34,400 nucleotides of DNA from Asaia bogorensis (GTDB lineage Bacteria > Pseudomonadota > Alphaproteobacteria > Acetobacterales > Acetobacteraceae): NCBI GenBank assembly GCA_945861095.1, contig CAMATI010000020.1, positions 1 to 34,400 on the forward strand, read 5' to 3'. The notes beneath the pieces were generated by a model, which saw only the letters and a program-made list of their open reading frames with translations, did no database searches and was not told the DNA's origin. Below are positions 1-7,838 of the stretch, one piece after another (the first letter of the stretch is position 1; each line of letters begins with the position of its first letter). A program made the translations under genes and the position numbers.

Positions 1-118
1 TCGGAGATCGGCCGGTTTGCAAATCCACTCCCTGGGCGGGCAGGACGATTGTCTTTGACCTGTGGCGGATCGGACTCAGCGAACACTCGCCTATCGCTCA
101 TCGCCGGACGGGAATTGA

Positions 119-337
119 GATTGCGATTCGTCCGCATTGAGAACTGATGATTTTTGTCGGGACGTGGTGGATTACGGCTATATGGATGCCATGATGGATT
201 GGCGGCTGATCCCGCGCGACGAGCCGGAGATGCAACGACTGGTCGACCGGCTGCCGGGGGCGGATCTGGCAAATATCACCATGTTTCGGGGGCTGAATCG
301 GACGGTCGTCTATGTGCTGGTGGAGAAGCGGGGCTGA
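119..337 (+). pseudogene. C-terminal fragment of a possible SAM-dependent methyltransferase
   Basis: An in-frame stop at 116-118 is followed by an open stretch of about 72 codons ending at 337. The only starts are TTG at 137 and ATG at 181 or later. The peptide contains GYMDAMMDWRLIPRDEPEMQ and ends in a short beta-strand-like segment (TVVYVLVEKRG). This resembles, from memory, the C-terminus of the class I methyltransferases annotated as extracellular factor (3-hydroxypalmitic acid methyl ester) biosynthesis proteins. The methyltransferase core with its GxGxG motif is absent, and neither other forward frame upstream continues a recognisable protein. I therefore read it as a truncated remnant. 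A short independent gene is possible. Confidence 0.33.
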
Positions 338-682
338 CGATGGCGGCGCCTCGGCAACCAGCCGTCCATACCAGCCGACGGTGCCATTGACCGATGCATC
401 GCCCCGTCGGGAATGCCGCGATTGACCCGCCAACCCGCGCCGCAACGGCAGGGGAGCGGGTTGGCGGGGCGTGCGTGGCAATCGCGGTCTGGGGGCGCGT
501 TTCGGTCGATGGTCAGGCGATGTCCATGTTCATCCGCTGCTGTCGCGCGTCACCAAACCGTGTAATTATTGCGCATTCGGAGTAGACTGATCTGCCCATT
601 CCCGGGCATCGCCAAGGTGACACTTCGCGTTGTACGGCTCCGGAGATCCTTCGACGCACGACCGTTTGGTCCGGCCCGTGGA

Positions 683-868
683 CTCCGTGGACCACCGTGG
701 TCATCCCGTGAACCCCGTGGTCAATCTTGCGGATCGCGAAACCCGCACGACCCGCGGTCCTGACCAGCCTGTTGGTTCGGCAAGCGGGCCGTCTGGCGGC
801 GATCGGTCGGCTTATGGTTCCGCAAGGTCAACCACGGAGAACGCGAGGGACCACGGTGATCCACGGAG
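683..868. repeat. Imperfect inverted repeat with 38-39 nt arms
   Basis: The arm at 683-721 (starting CTCCGTGGACCACCGTGGTC) pairs with the arm at 831-868. The inner 20 nt match with one mismatch and the outer CCGTGGT blocks also match. The loop is about 109 nt. The arms are themselves made of repeated CCGTGG blocks. No gene lies inside. Confidence 0.6.
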
Positions 869-910
869 GCTCTTTCCGCTGGAACCGGGTGCGCTTTTGG
901 AGGCAGTTCA

Positions 911-1069
911 GGGATAGGTTATACACATGTATCGTTTGGCGGGTTCTTGTCACCCACCAGGACGATGTCCCGGATGAACGGGTCTGTCACGACGGAACGA
1001 ACCGGGCCGACATAGCCTGCTGACGGCGAACAGGGGCGGACATGCTTTAGCGTCGTCCTGGGTCTGTTG
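911..1069 (-). repeat. Dispersed repeat, copy A (inverted relative to copy B at 11570-11727)
   Basis: The reverse complement of this segment aligns with 11570-11727 with a single 1-nt gap and roughly 80% identity by hand count. Both copies contain the block GTCCGCCCCTGTTCG, the block CCGTCGTGAC, and the terminal near-palindrome ATACATGTGTAT followed by CCTATCCC. A frame is open through much of both copies, but the differences are not concentrated at third codon positions. A non-coding element is therefore as likely as a peptide gene. Confidence 0.7.
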
Positions 1070-1368
1070 GTGGCACCTCTGTCGGACGGTTCGGTCAGCC
1101 GAGGTCCGAAGGATTTGCCGGCCGGGTGCAGGAAGCCCGCAGGGGTGCCCCAAGCCCCCCAAGGGGAAGGGGCGAACCAAAGTTGTGAGACCGAGCACAT
1201 GCCTCACCGTCATTGCCGGCCATGACCAGGGGGCGATGTCGGCAGTCCAAACCCCAGTCCAAGCAAATCCTTCTCCGTTCATCGGCGATCCACCCAATCC
1301 CTGGATGCGGTAGCCGCGTGCCGGATCGGGAGATATCTCGCCCTTTCCAGGGTTCAAACCACGACAGC

Positions 1369-2391
1369 CTACGCCAACTCCTCCGCGCAGACCTTGTTCC
1401 GCCCTTCGCGCTTCGCCCGATACAACGACTGGTCCGCTCGACTGACCAGTTCGCCGACCGGCTCCCCATGCCGGTACTGCGCGACGCCGACCGAACACGT
1501 GACGACGCCCAGCCTTTGGCCGGTCGTGCGGTTCATGATCGGTCGACGCTCCAGGATCGATCGGACCTGATCGCCCACGGTGACGCCCCCATTGATATCC
1601 GCGCCCGGCAGGATGATCGCGAACTCCTCCCCGCCGTACCGCGCCGCGGTGTCACGGCCCTTGACGTGATCCATCAGCACCCGCCCGACCAGCCGCAGCA
1701 CGTTATCGCCCAACGGATGGCCATAGGTGTCGTTGAACTTCTTGAAGTGGTCGATGTCGAGCAGCAACAGCGACATCGGCACCTTCTCCACCGCCGCGGA
1801 CTGCGCCGCGCGCAGCAGCGCCGAATCGAACATCCGCCGATTCGCCAGCCCCGTCAGCGCATCCCGCGTCGCGATCTGCTCGGCCTGCACCAGCTTGGTC
1901 TTCAGGTCGGTGATCCGCTGCACGGAAGCGCTGAACAACTGCTCCAGCGCCTGCAGCCGGTCGCTGGCCTGGGTCGACGCATCGCCCAAGGTCGCCGCGG
2001 CCTTGCGCAAATCCAACGGATTGGGGGCCAGCCGAGCGGCATGGGAAAACCCGCCCAACGCCCGGCCCAAGGTGTCCACCACGGCGCGATCGGCGGTTAC
2101 CCGGTCGGCCATCTCGGACGCGATCTGCTGCAACTCGCTGGACCCCTCCCGGATTTCCGCCACATCGACCGTTGCGGCAAAAAACGCCCGATAGAGTTCA
2201 TCCAGGATACCGGGCGTGACCTGCTGTCCGGACCGCAGCAGTGCGTCGATACGCTGGGTCAGTTGCGGCTTTTCCGCGCCCGCGTAAGCGAACCAGATTT
2301 CGTAATTGCGTGGTGTTGGCGGAATTGAATGGGTCCGCATCGCATCCCAGGCAGTGTCCGCGTGTCCGCGGACCTGCTCGACCATGGTCAT
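1369..2391 (-). CDS. Diguanylate cyclase (GGDEF domain)
   Basis: Makes the second messenger cyclic di-GMP from two GTP. The protein is 340 aa from the chosen ATG, which has GGGAG nine bases upstream; a GTG 18 nt further upstream is an alternative. The N-terminal ~170 residues are soluble and helical, beginning with an IPPTPRNYEIWFAY block seen in alphaproteobacterial GGDEF proteins. A coiled-coil-like stretch runs at about 130-172. The GGDEF domain follows: metal-binding aspartates in LLLDIDHFKKF (D212, D214), the signature GGEEF at 253-257, and a CSVGVA strand. The usual inhibitory I-site RxxD before the signature reads KGRD, so product inhibition may be lost. No transmembrane helix or signal peptide is visible, so it is probably cytoplasmic. 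No phosphodiesterase lies nearby. Confidence 0.93.
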   Translation of the reverse strand: MTMVEQVRGHADTAWDAMRTHSIPPTPRNYEIWFAYAGAEKPQLTQRIDALLRSGQQVTPGILDELYRAFFAATVDVAEIREGSSELQQIASEMADRVTADRAVVDTLGRALGGFSHAARLAPNPLDLRKAAATLGDASTQASDRLQALEQLFSASVQRITDLKTKLVQAEQIATRDALTGLANRRMFDSALLRAAQSAAVEKVPMSLLLLDIDHFKKFNDTYGHPLGDNVLRLVGRVLMDHVKGRDTAARYGGEEFAIILPGADINGGVTVGDQVRSILERRPIMNRTTGQRLGVVTCSVGVAQYRHGEPVGELVSRADQSLYRAKREGRNKVCAEELA

Positions 2392-2812
2392 TCTTGGTAA
2401 CTCCCGCACCTGAACCCGGATCGACCTTCGTGCAGTTGTCGTTCCGGCACTGGCTGATAACCGAACGCTATCACGAGAACGTGAGCGACCCGTTAAAGCG
2501 GCAGCCGATCGTGCGAATGTCTGAAATAAACTGCATTCATTGGATAAAATGGCGGCGACTCTCTCATCGCGCGCAATTTCAGGACGTTACACAACTAGGC
2601 ATTGCTGATGGCGCGTATTCCAACCCGCTGAAACAATGATCGGTGCACCGCCCCAGGCCCCCTCGCTATTGCCGGACCTGGTCCGGCACCCCGCCCCGTG
2701 CCGTCGCAGCGGCAATCCGCCCCGTGCCGTCGCAGCGCGGGGTGCCGGGTCAAGCTGGGCAATGACCAGGGGGCTGGGGCGGTGCAGCGGTCCTTGTTTC
2801 AGCCGGTTGGTA
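2392..2812. other. Intergenic region with a REP-like inverted repeat
   Basis: This lies between the acyl-CoA synthetase stop (2813) and the cyclase start, both on the minus strand. The part at 2400-2640 is more AT-rich and is the likely promoter zone for the cyclase. The part at 2640-2790 is a large inverted repeat described separately. No protein-like frame was found. Confidence 0.5.
2642..2788. repeat. Large REP-like inverted repeat with an internal 18-nt direct repeat
   Basis: The left arm at 2642-2693 and right arm at 2738-2788 are reverse complements over about 51 nt, with roughly 40 pairs by hand count. Each arm contains the genome's CCGG...CCGG motif (ATTGCCGGACCTGGTCCGG on the left, GCCGGGTCAAGCTGGGCAAT on the right). 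The loop holds CCCCGTGCCGTCGCAGCG twice, at 2694-2711 and 2720-2737. The element begins about 25 nt after the acyl-CoA synthetase stop, so it could end or stabilise that transcript. Confidence 0.75.
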
Positions 2813-4438
2813 TCAGGCCTGCTCGGTTACCCGTGCCCGCAGGTCAAATTTTTGTATTTTTCCCGTGGATGTCTTGGGCAGCGGCCCGAACGAGACATGT
2901 CTCGGGCACTTGTAATGCGCCAGGTGCTGCCGGCACCAGCCGACGATGTCCGCCTGGGTGACGGGCGTGGCGCCTGGTTTCAGGGTAACGAAAGCATGCG
3001 GGGTTTCGCCCCATTTCTCGTCCGGACGCGCCACCACGGCGGCTTCCATCACGGCGGGATGCTTGTACAGCACCTCCTCGACCTCCAGGGAGGAGATGTT
3101 CTCCCCGCCCGAGATGATGATGTCCTTGGCCCGGTCCTTGACCTCGACGTAGCCATCGGGGTGCATCACCGCTAGGTCCCCGGAATGGAACCAGCCGCCG
3201 GCGAAGGCTTCATCGGTGGCGGCCGGGTTCTTCAGATAGCCCTTCATGACGGTGTTGCCGCGCAGCATCAGTTCGCCCATGGATGTGCCGTCCGCCGGCA
3301 GCCGGGTCATGGAGGCGGGGTCCATCACCGCCGCTTCCTCCAGCATCGGCGTTGCCACACCCTGACGCGCCATGAAGGCGGATTTCTCGGCGATGGGCAG
3401 GTCTTCCAGCCCCGGCTGCCACAGGCAGACCGTGGACGGGCCATAGGTTTCGGTCAGGCCGTACAGATGGGTGACGGCGAATCCCATCGCTTCCATCCCC
3501 GCGATCACGGCCGATGGGGGGGCCGCGCCGCCGGTGGCGACGTTGACGGTCTGGGAGAAGCTGGTCCGGGCTTCGGCGGGCGCATGGATCAGCATCGAAA
3601 GAACCACGGGCGCGCCGCACATATGGGTGACCTTGTGCTCGGCGATGGCGGCGAAGATCGGCGCGGCATCCACCCGGCGCAGGCAGACATGCACCCCGCC
3701 GGCGAGCGTCACCGCCCAGGTATAGGTCCAGCCGTTGCAGTGGAACATCGGCAAGGTCCACAGATAGACGCTGCGCGGCGACAGGCCGAAGGTCAGCGCA
3801 TTGGCGCAGGCGTTCAGATAGGCGCCACGATGATGCGCCACCACGCCCTTCGGGTTGCCGGTGGTGCCCGATGTGTAGTTCAGCGCGATGGCCTGCCATT
3901 CATCGTCCGGCAGGTTGACCGGATGGGTGGGATTTCCCGCCGCGATGAAGGGTTCGTAGGACGCGGACCCGACGCGTGGACCGGGCGGCGCCAGGTCGTC
4001 CTCGATATCGACCACCAGCGGGTTGGTGCCGGCCTGGGTCACGGCGGGACCCATGACAGCGGCGAATTCGCGGTCGACCAGGACGACCTTGGCCTCCGAA
4101 TGGCCCAGAATGAAGCCGATGGCGGCACTGTCCAGACGGATATTGATGCAGCACAGCACCGCGCCCAGCATGGGGACGGCGTAATGGGCTTCGAGCATTT
4201 CCGGCGTGTTGGGCGCCATGATGGCGACGGTGTCGCCTTTGCCGACCCCGGTCCGCGCCAGGGCCGACGCCAGACGACGCGATCGGTCCAGGAACTGGGC
4301 GTAGGTGTAGCGCCGCTCTCCATGCACCACCGCGAGCCGGTTGCCGTAGATCCCGGCCGTCCGGGTCAGGAACGATACGGGAGACAGCGGCACATAATTC
4401 GCCGCGGCGCGACCCAGGTCCTGCTCAAAAATAGACAC
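2813..4438 (-). CDS. AMP-forming acyl-CoA synthetase
   Basis: Activates a carboxylic acid to an acyl-adenylate and then to acyl-CoA. The protein is 541 aa. Adenylate-forming motifs are all present: P-loop YTSGTTGNPKG (188-198), LYGLTETYGP (325-334), HSGDL (418-422) with the following DRAKDIIISGGENIS hinge, and the C-terminal catalytic lysine in TSTGK (K527). Overall it looks like the medium-chain/DmdB-like branch (3-methylthiopropionyl-CoA ligase type). The substrate cannot be read from the sequence. The start is GTG at 4438 with AAGGA seven bases upstream. A crotonase-fold gene lies divergently across the 13-nt repeat array. A large inverted repeat follows the stop. Confidence 0.93.
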   Translation of the reverse strand: MSIFEQDLGRAAANYVPLSPVSFLTRTAGIYGNRLAVVHGERRYTYAQFLDRSRRLASALARTGVGKGDTVAIMAPNTPEMLEAHYAVPMLGAVLCCINIRLDSAAIGFILGHSEAKVVLVDREFAAVMGPAVTQAGTNPLVVDIEDDLAPPGPRVGSASYEPFIAAGNPTHPVNLPDDEWQAIALNYTSGTTGNPKGVVAHHRGAYLNACANALTFGLSPRSVYLWTLPMFHCNGWTYTWAVTLAGGVHVCLRRVDAAPIFAAIAEHKVTHMCGAPVVLSMLIHAPAEARTSFSQTVNVATGGAAPPSAVIAGMEAMGFAVTHLYGLTETYGPSTVCLWQPGLEDLPIAEKSAFMARQGVATPMLEEAAVMDPASMTRLPADGTSMGELMLRGNTVMKGYLKNPAATDEAFAGGWFHSGDLAVMHPDGYVEVKDRAKDIIISGGENISSLEVEEVLYKHPAVMEAAVVARPDEKWGETPHAFVTLKPGATPVTQADIVGWCRQHLAHYKCPRHVSFGPLPKTSTGKIQKFDLRARVTEQA

Positions 4439-4542
4439 AGCCTAATCCTTCCGTCACAGGTTCGTACCCTGGGGGTCCCCGAGCCTTGCTGATGTGGCAT
4501 TCTTGCGCGGCGGCGCCTCGTTTCGTAGCGTGCGGCGCCCCA

Positions 4543-4671
4543 GGGGATGCCACAAGGGGATGCCACAAGGGGATGCCACAAGGGGATGCCACAAGGGGTG
4601 CCCCCAAGGGATGCCACAAGGGGATGTCCCCAGGGGATGTCCCCAGGGGATGTCCCCAGGGGATGCCACAA
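4543..4671 (+). repeat. 13-nt tandem repeat array, ten units
   Basis: Two interleaved unit types occur. GGGGATGCCACAA fills units 1-4 and 10, with variants in units 5 and 6 (unit 6 is 12 nt). GGGGATGTCCCCA fills units 7-9. The second type is a mini-palindrome (GGGGA/TCCCC). The array sits in the shared upstream region of the divergent acyl-CoA synthetase and hydratase-fold genes, 43 nt before the latter's ATG. Its unit length is not a multiple of three, so it cannot have expanded inside a reading frame. Confidence 0.95.
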
Positions 4672-4714
4672 GGTATGGCAACAGCCGCAAGAACACCAAC
4701 CGGGAGACAGCGTC

Positions 4715-5482
4715 ATGGCGGACTCACTCAAGGTCACCGTGCAGGACTATATCGCGACCGTCGTGATGGACCGCCCGCCGGTCAATGCGCAGAACACCCC
4801 GTTCCGGGAGGAGATCACCGCCGCGTTCGACAGCTTCACCGACCGGTCCGACGTGCGGGTGGTGATCCTGACCGGGATCGGCAAGATGTTCTCGGCCGGC
4901 GCGGACATGAAGACAAGGCCGTCCAGCGGGGAGCCGGGCGAGTACTGGTCGTTCAACCGGCATGGGCGGGAGTTGTTCAACTCCATCCATGAATGCTCCA
5001 AGCCCGTCATCGCCGCGGTCAACGGGCCGGCTTTGGGCGCCGGCTTTGGCCTGGTCGCGGCGTGCGACATCATCCTGGCGTCCGACAACGCGGTGTTCGG
5101 CATGCCGGAGATCGATATCGGGCTGATGGGCGGGGCGGCCATGTTGCAACAATTCTTCGGCCGTTCGCGTGCCCGACGGATGTTCTACACCGGCTGGCGC
5201 GTCCCGGCCGAGGAGCTTTACCGGACCGGCGTCATCGAATGCTGCGTCCCGCTCGACCAGTTGATGCCGGAAGCGATGAAGATCGCCACTGAAATCGCGT
5301 CGAAAAGCCCGCTGGCGATGAACTACGCCAAGCTGTCGATGAACACGACGATGCACATGCCGCCCCGCGACGGCTACCGGTTCGAGCAGGGCATGACGGT
5401 CGCTCTGTCCAAGTCGGAAGACGCCAAGGAAGCGCGCGAGGCGTTCTTCGAGAAGCGCAAACCGGTGTGGAAGGGGCGCTGA
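4715..5482 (+). CDS. Enoyl-CoA hydratase/isomerase (crotonase) family protein
   Basis: A 255-aa crotonase-fold protein acting on acyl-CoA thioesters in the cytoplasm. Oxyanion-hole segments are visible at GKMFSAGADMK (56-66) and NGPALGAGFGLVAACD (103-118). Aligned with rat mitochondrial hydratase, the position of Glu144 is glycine here (G112), while the equivalent of Glu164 is kept (E132 in MPEIDIG). Classical two-glutamate hydration is therefore unlikely; isomerase, hydrolase or lyase activity is possible. ATG at 4715 is chosen because GGGAG lies eight bases upstream. The same frame stays open further upstream, but only by translating the tandem repeat. The next gene starts 5 nt after the stop. 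Confidence 0.9.
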   Translation: MADSLKVTVQDYIATVVMDRPPVNAQNTPFREEITAAFDSFTDRSDVRVVILTGIGKMFSAGADMKTRPSSGEPGEYWSFNRHGRELFNSIHECSKPVIAAVNGPALGAGFGLVAACDIILASDNAVFGMPEIDIGLMGGAAMLQQFFGRSRARRMFYTGWRVPAEELYRTGVIECCVPLDQLMPEAMKIATEIASKSPLAMNYAKLSMNTTMHMPPRDGYRFEQGMTVALSKSEDAKEAREAFFEKRKPVWKGR

Positions 5483-5487
5483 CCCCG

Positions 5488-7098
5488 ATGGGCGAGCCGA
5501 GACGTCTCCACCGCCATCCGGGGGGGGCGGGCTTGGCCGTGGCGTTGTCGCTGATCGGTGCGAGCGGCGGCGTGCTGCCCATCGCTTCGGTCCAGGCGGC
5601 CGAGGTCAAGATGGCGATCCGCACGGATGTCAGCTCGATCGACCCGCACTACCACGTCTATTCGCCCAATACGGCAGTCTGGCGGCATATCTACGATACG
5701 CTGGTCTGGTCCGATGCCCGCACCCGGCTGCACCCCGCGCTCGCGGTATCCTATGCGGCGATCGCCGAGGATGTGTGGGAATTCAAACTGCGGCCCAACG
5801 TGAAGTTCCACGACGGCACGCCGTTCACGGCGGAAGATGTGGCATTTTCATTGGCCCGGGCGCCCAACGTGCCGAACAGCCCGTCGTCGTATTCGCAATA
5901 TACCAAGCTGATCGCGGGCACCGAGGTGGTGGATCCGCTGACCATCCGCATCCGCACGAAAGGGTCGGCGCCGACCTTGCCGGTGGACATGGCGTCAGTC
6001 GCCATCGTGTCGAAGAAGGCGGTCGAGGGGAAGGTGACCTCCGACTTCAACAGCGGCGTCGCGGCGATCGGCACCGGTCCTTATAGATACGTGGAGTGGA
6101 GCGCCGGGAACCAGGTGGTGCTGGCGAAGAACCCCGACCATTGGCGCGGTGTGGAGCCCTGGGACCGGGTCATCCGCAAGCCGATCCCCAACGATGGCGC
6201 CCGGGTGGCCGCGATGCTGTCCGGCGCGGTGGACCTGATGGAGGGCGTGCCCGGTGTCGACCGCGCCCGCCTGGCCGGGACCGCCAATCTGGCGCTGCAT
6301 GAATGCGATTCCATCCGCATCGTCTACCTGCATCTCGACTCGGCGCGCGATGTGTCCCCCGGCGTCGCCGACATCAACGGCCAGAAGATGGACCGTAACC
6401 CGCTGCGCGATCCCCGTGTGCGACGGGCGTTGAGCCATGCGATCAACCGCGATGCCCTGACCGAGCGGTTGTTGAGCGGTCAGGCTCGTCCCGCCGCGCA
6501 ATACACGCCCCAAGGCCTGCCGGGGGCCAGCCCGAACCTGAAACCGGATTCCTATGATCCGGTGCTGTCGCAGAAGCTGCTGAAAGAGGCCGGCTGGGGT
6601 GACGGATTCAGCTTGGTGCTGGCCGGGTCCAACGACCGCTTCCCCAGCGATGCCCAGGTGACCCAGGGGGTCGGGCAGATGCTGGCCCGGATCGGGATCA
6701 AGACCGACGTGCAGACCATGCCCGCCGCGATCCTGTTCAGCCGCGGCAGCAAGCTGGATTTCAGCGCCTTCCTGTCCGGCTGGGTGGGGACGGGGGATCC
6801 GTCGTCTCCGTTGGTGGCGCTGATGGCGACCTACGACGCCAAGAAGGGATTGGGGCCATCCAATCGCGGCCGCTGGTCGAACGCGGCCTTCGACGAGACC
6901 CTGGAAAAGGCGCTGCAAACCCTGGATTTCGACAAGCGGAACGCATTGTATGGGCGAGCGGCGGAGATCGCGGTGGAGGATATGGGGGTGATCCCGATCT
7001 ACTTCACTATCAACACCTGGGCGACCCGCAAGGGTTTTACCTACGACGCGCGGGCTGACGAACAGACGCACGCCATGGGGCTGCGGCCGGCGAAATAG
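5488..7098 (+). CDS. ABC transporter substrate-binding protein, family 5 (peptide/nickel type)
   Basis: A periplasmic binding protein of 536 aa from ATG 5488; a GTG at 5467 would overlap the previous gene. An N-terminal hydrophobic segment ends in SVQAA and looks like a cleavable signal peptide. Family features follow: DPHYHVYSPN, WEFKLRPNVKFHDGTPFTAEDV, GTGPYRYVEW, RRALSHAINRDAL and a C-terminal IPIYF segment. These are typical of SBP_bac_5 proteins that bind peptides, opines or similar ligands. No permease or ATPase gene is adjacent, so it is an orphan here and must use a transporter encoded elsewhere. The 5-nt gap to the crotonase-fold gene suggests co-transcription with it. Confidence 0.92.
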   Translation: MGEPRRLHRHPGGAGLAVALSLIGASGGVLPIASVQAAEVKMAIRTDVSSIDPHYHVYSPNTAVWRHIYDTLVWSDARTRLHPALAVSYAAIAEDVWEFKLRPNVKFHDGTPFTAEDVAFSLARAPNVPNSPSSYSQYTKLIAGTEVVDPLTIRIRTKGSAPTLPVDMASVAIVSKKAVEGKVTSDFNSGVAAIGTGPYRYVEWSAGNQVVLAKNPDHWRGVEPWDRVIRKPIPNDGARVAAMLSGAVDLMEGVPGVDRARLAGTANLALHECDSIRIVYLHLDSARDVSPGVADINGQKMDRNPLRDPRVRRALSHAINRDALTERLLSGQARPAAQYTPQGLPGASPNLKPDSYDPVLSQKLLKEAGWGDGFSLVLAGSNDRFPSDAQVTQGVGQMLARIGIKTDVQTMPAAILFSRGSKLDFSAFLSGWVGTGDPSSPLVALMATYDAKKGLGPSNRGRWSNAAFDETLEKALQTLDFDKRNALYGRAAEIAVEDMGVIPIYFTINTWATRKGFTYDARADEQTHAMGLRPAK

Positions 7099-7170
7099 GG
7101 CGCCGGCGCGGGCGGATGGTCGTTGCCCGCACCGTCGCGATGCCCATATGCTGGCGGGCAGGAGGCGGTC

Positions 7171-7674
7171 ATGGCTGACGCTGATCTCTACGACACCGAT
7201 ATTCTGGCATGGTCCGAGCAACAGGCTGCGGTCCTGCGCACGTTGGCGGGTCGGCGCGACCTGCCCAACGATCTGGATTTGTCGAATATCGTTGAGGAGA
7301 TTGAGGACTTGGGTCTCAGCCAGCTCGCCTCCGTCAAGAGCTTTATCCGCCTGATTCTGACACACGCGATCAAGTGCTGGGCTGATCTGGAGGCGCCGAG
7401 TCTGCGTCATTGGCACGCGGAGATCGGTCGATTCCAGGCCGAATTGGGCGATCGGATGACCGCCAGCATGCGGGGGCGTATCGACATGAACCGCCTATGG
7501 CAGCAGGCGAGCAAGCAAGCCGGCCTTGATCTCGACGGATATGGACGTCTGACCAACGTCTTGACGGCTCAGCTTGGCTCATCTGCCGGCGTCTGCCCGG
7601 TGGACCTGGATGACATTTCAGGGGACCCAGTGGACTTGGTAGCCCGTCTGGCCGCCGCGCTCCGGACCAGCTAG
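7171..7674 (+). CDS. DUF29 family protein
   Basis: A 167-aa soluble protein with the opening typical of DUF29 (LYDTDILAWSEQQAAVLR) and the conserved block IVEEIEDLGLSQLASVKSF. DUF29 proteins are common in cyanobacteria and alphaproteobacteria; their function is unknown. The start is ATG 7171, with AGGAGG five bases upstream. No partner gene is apparent: the preceding gene is a binding protein and the next is an SDR 164 nt away. Confidence 0.85.
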   Translation: MADADLYDTDILAWSEQQAAVLRTLAGRRDLPNDLDLSNIVEEIEDLGLSQLASVKSFIRLILTHAIKCWADLEAPSLRHWHAEIGRFQAELGDRMTASMRGRIDMNRLWQQASKQAGLDLDGYGRLTNVLTAQLGSSAGVCPVDLDDISGDPVDLVARLAAALRTS

Positions 7675-7838
7675 CCGGCCCCGATCCTGCTCAGGCGCCG
7701 CAACCACGGCGACAGAGCCCCACGATTTCGCCTCTTGCGCGCTCGCCCGGCCCCCTTTTTGCCCGGCGCGCCCACTGGCTTTGCAACGGGTGGAGTTGGC
7801 TTAAAGTCGGCCAATTCCGCCCCCAAAGGACAAACACC

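Larger units (their letters stand above)
338..1368. other. Repeat-rich non-coding region
   Basis: About 1 kb between the remnant and the diguanylate cyclase in which no reading frame looks like a protein. It holds a GTGGTC/GACCAC-rich inverted repeat (683-868), one copy of a roughly 159-nt dispersed repeat (911-1069), a 41-nt segment shared with 28012-28052 (477-517), and a half-site of the REP-like family near 1208. The open frames on both strands here change register across repeats and have no recognisable domains. Confidence 0.6.

Noticed and set aside
1213..2328. 371-codon plus-strand open frame
   Set aside because: It is the antisense of the GGDEF gene. High GC leaves such mirror frames open, and the peptide has no domain pattern.
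4543..4671. Possible CRISPR array
   Set aside because: Units are head-to-tail with no spacers and no cas genes are present. The 11261, 17020 and 28138 arrays fail for the same reason.
4543..4671. G-quadruplex formed by the GGGG runs
   Set aside because: Loops of about nine bases make a stable quadruplex doubtful, and short G/C hairpins explain the pattern equally well. Not supportable from sequence alone.
4547..4714. In-frame extension of the hydratase-fold gene through the 13-nt repeats
   Set aside because: The extra residues only translate the repeat (KGMPQGD-like). A proper ribosome-binding site precedes ATG 4715, and the unit is not a multiple of three.
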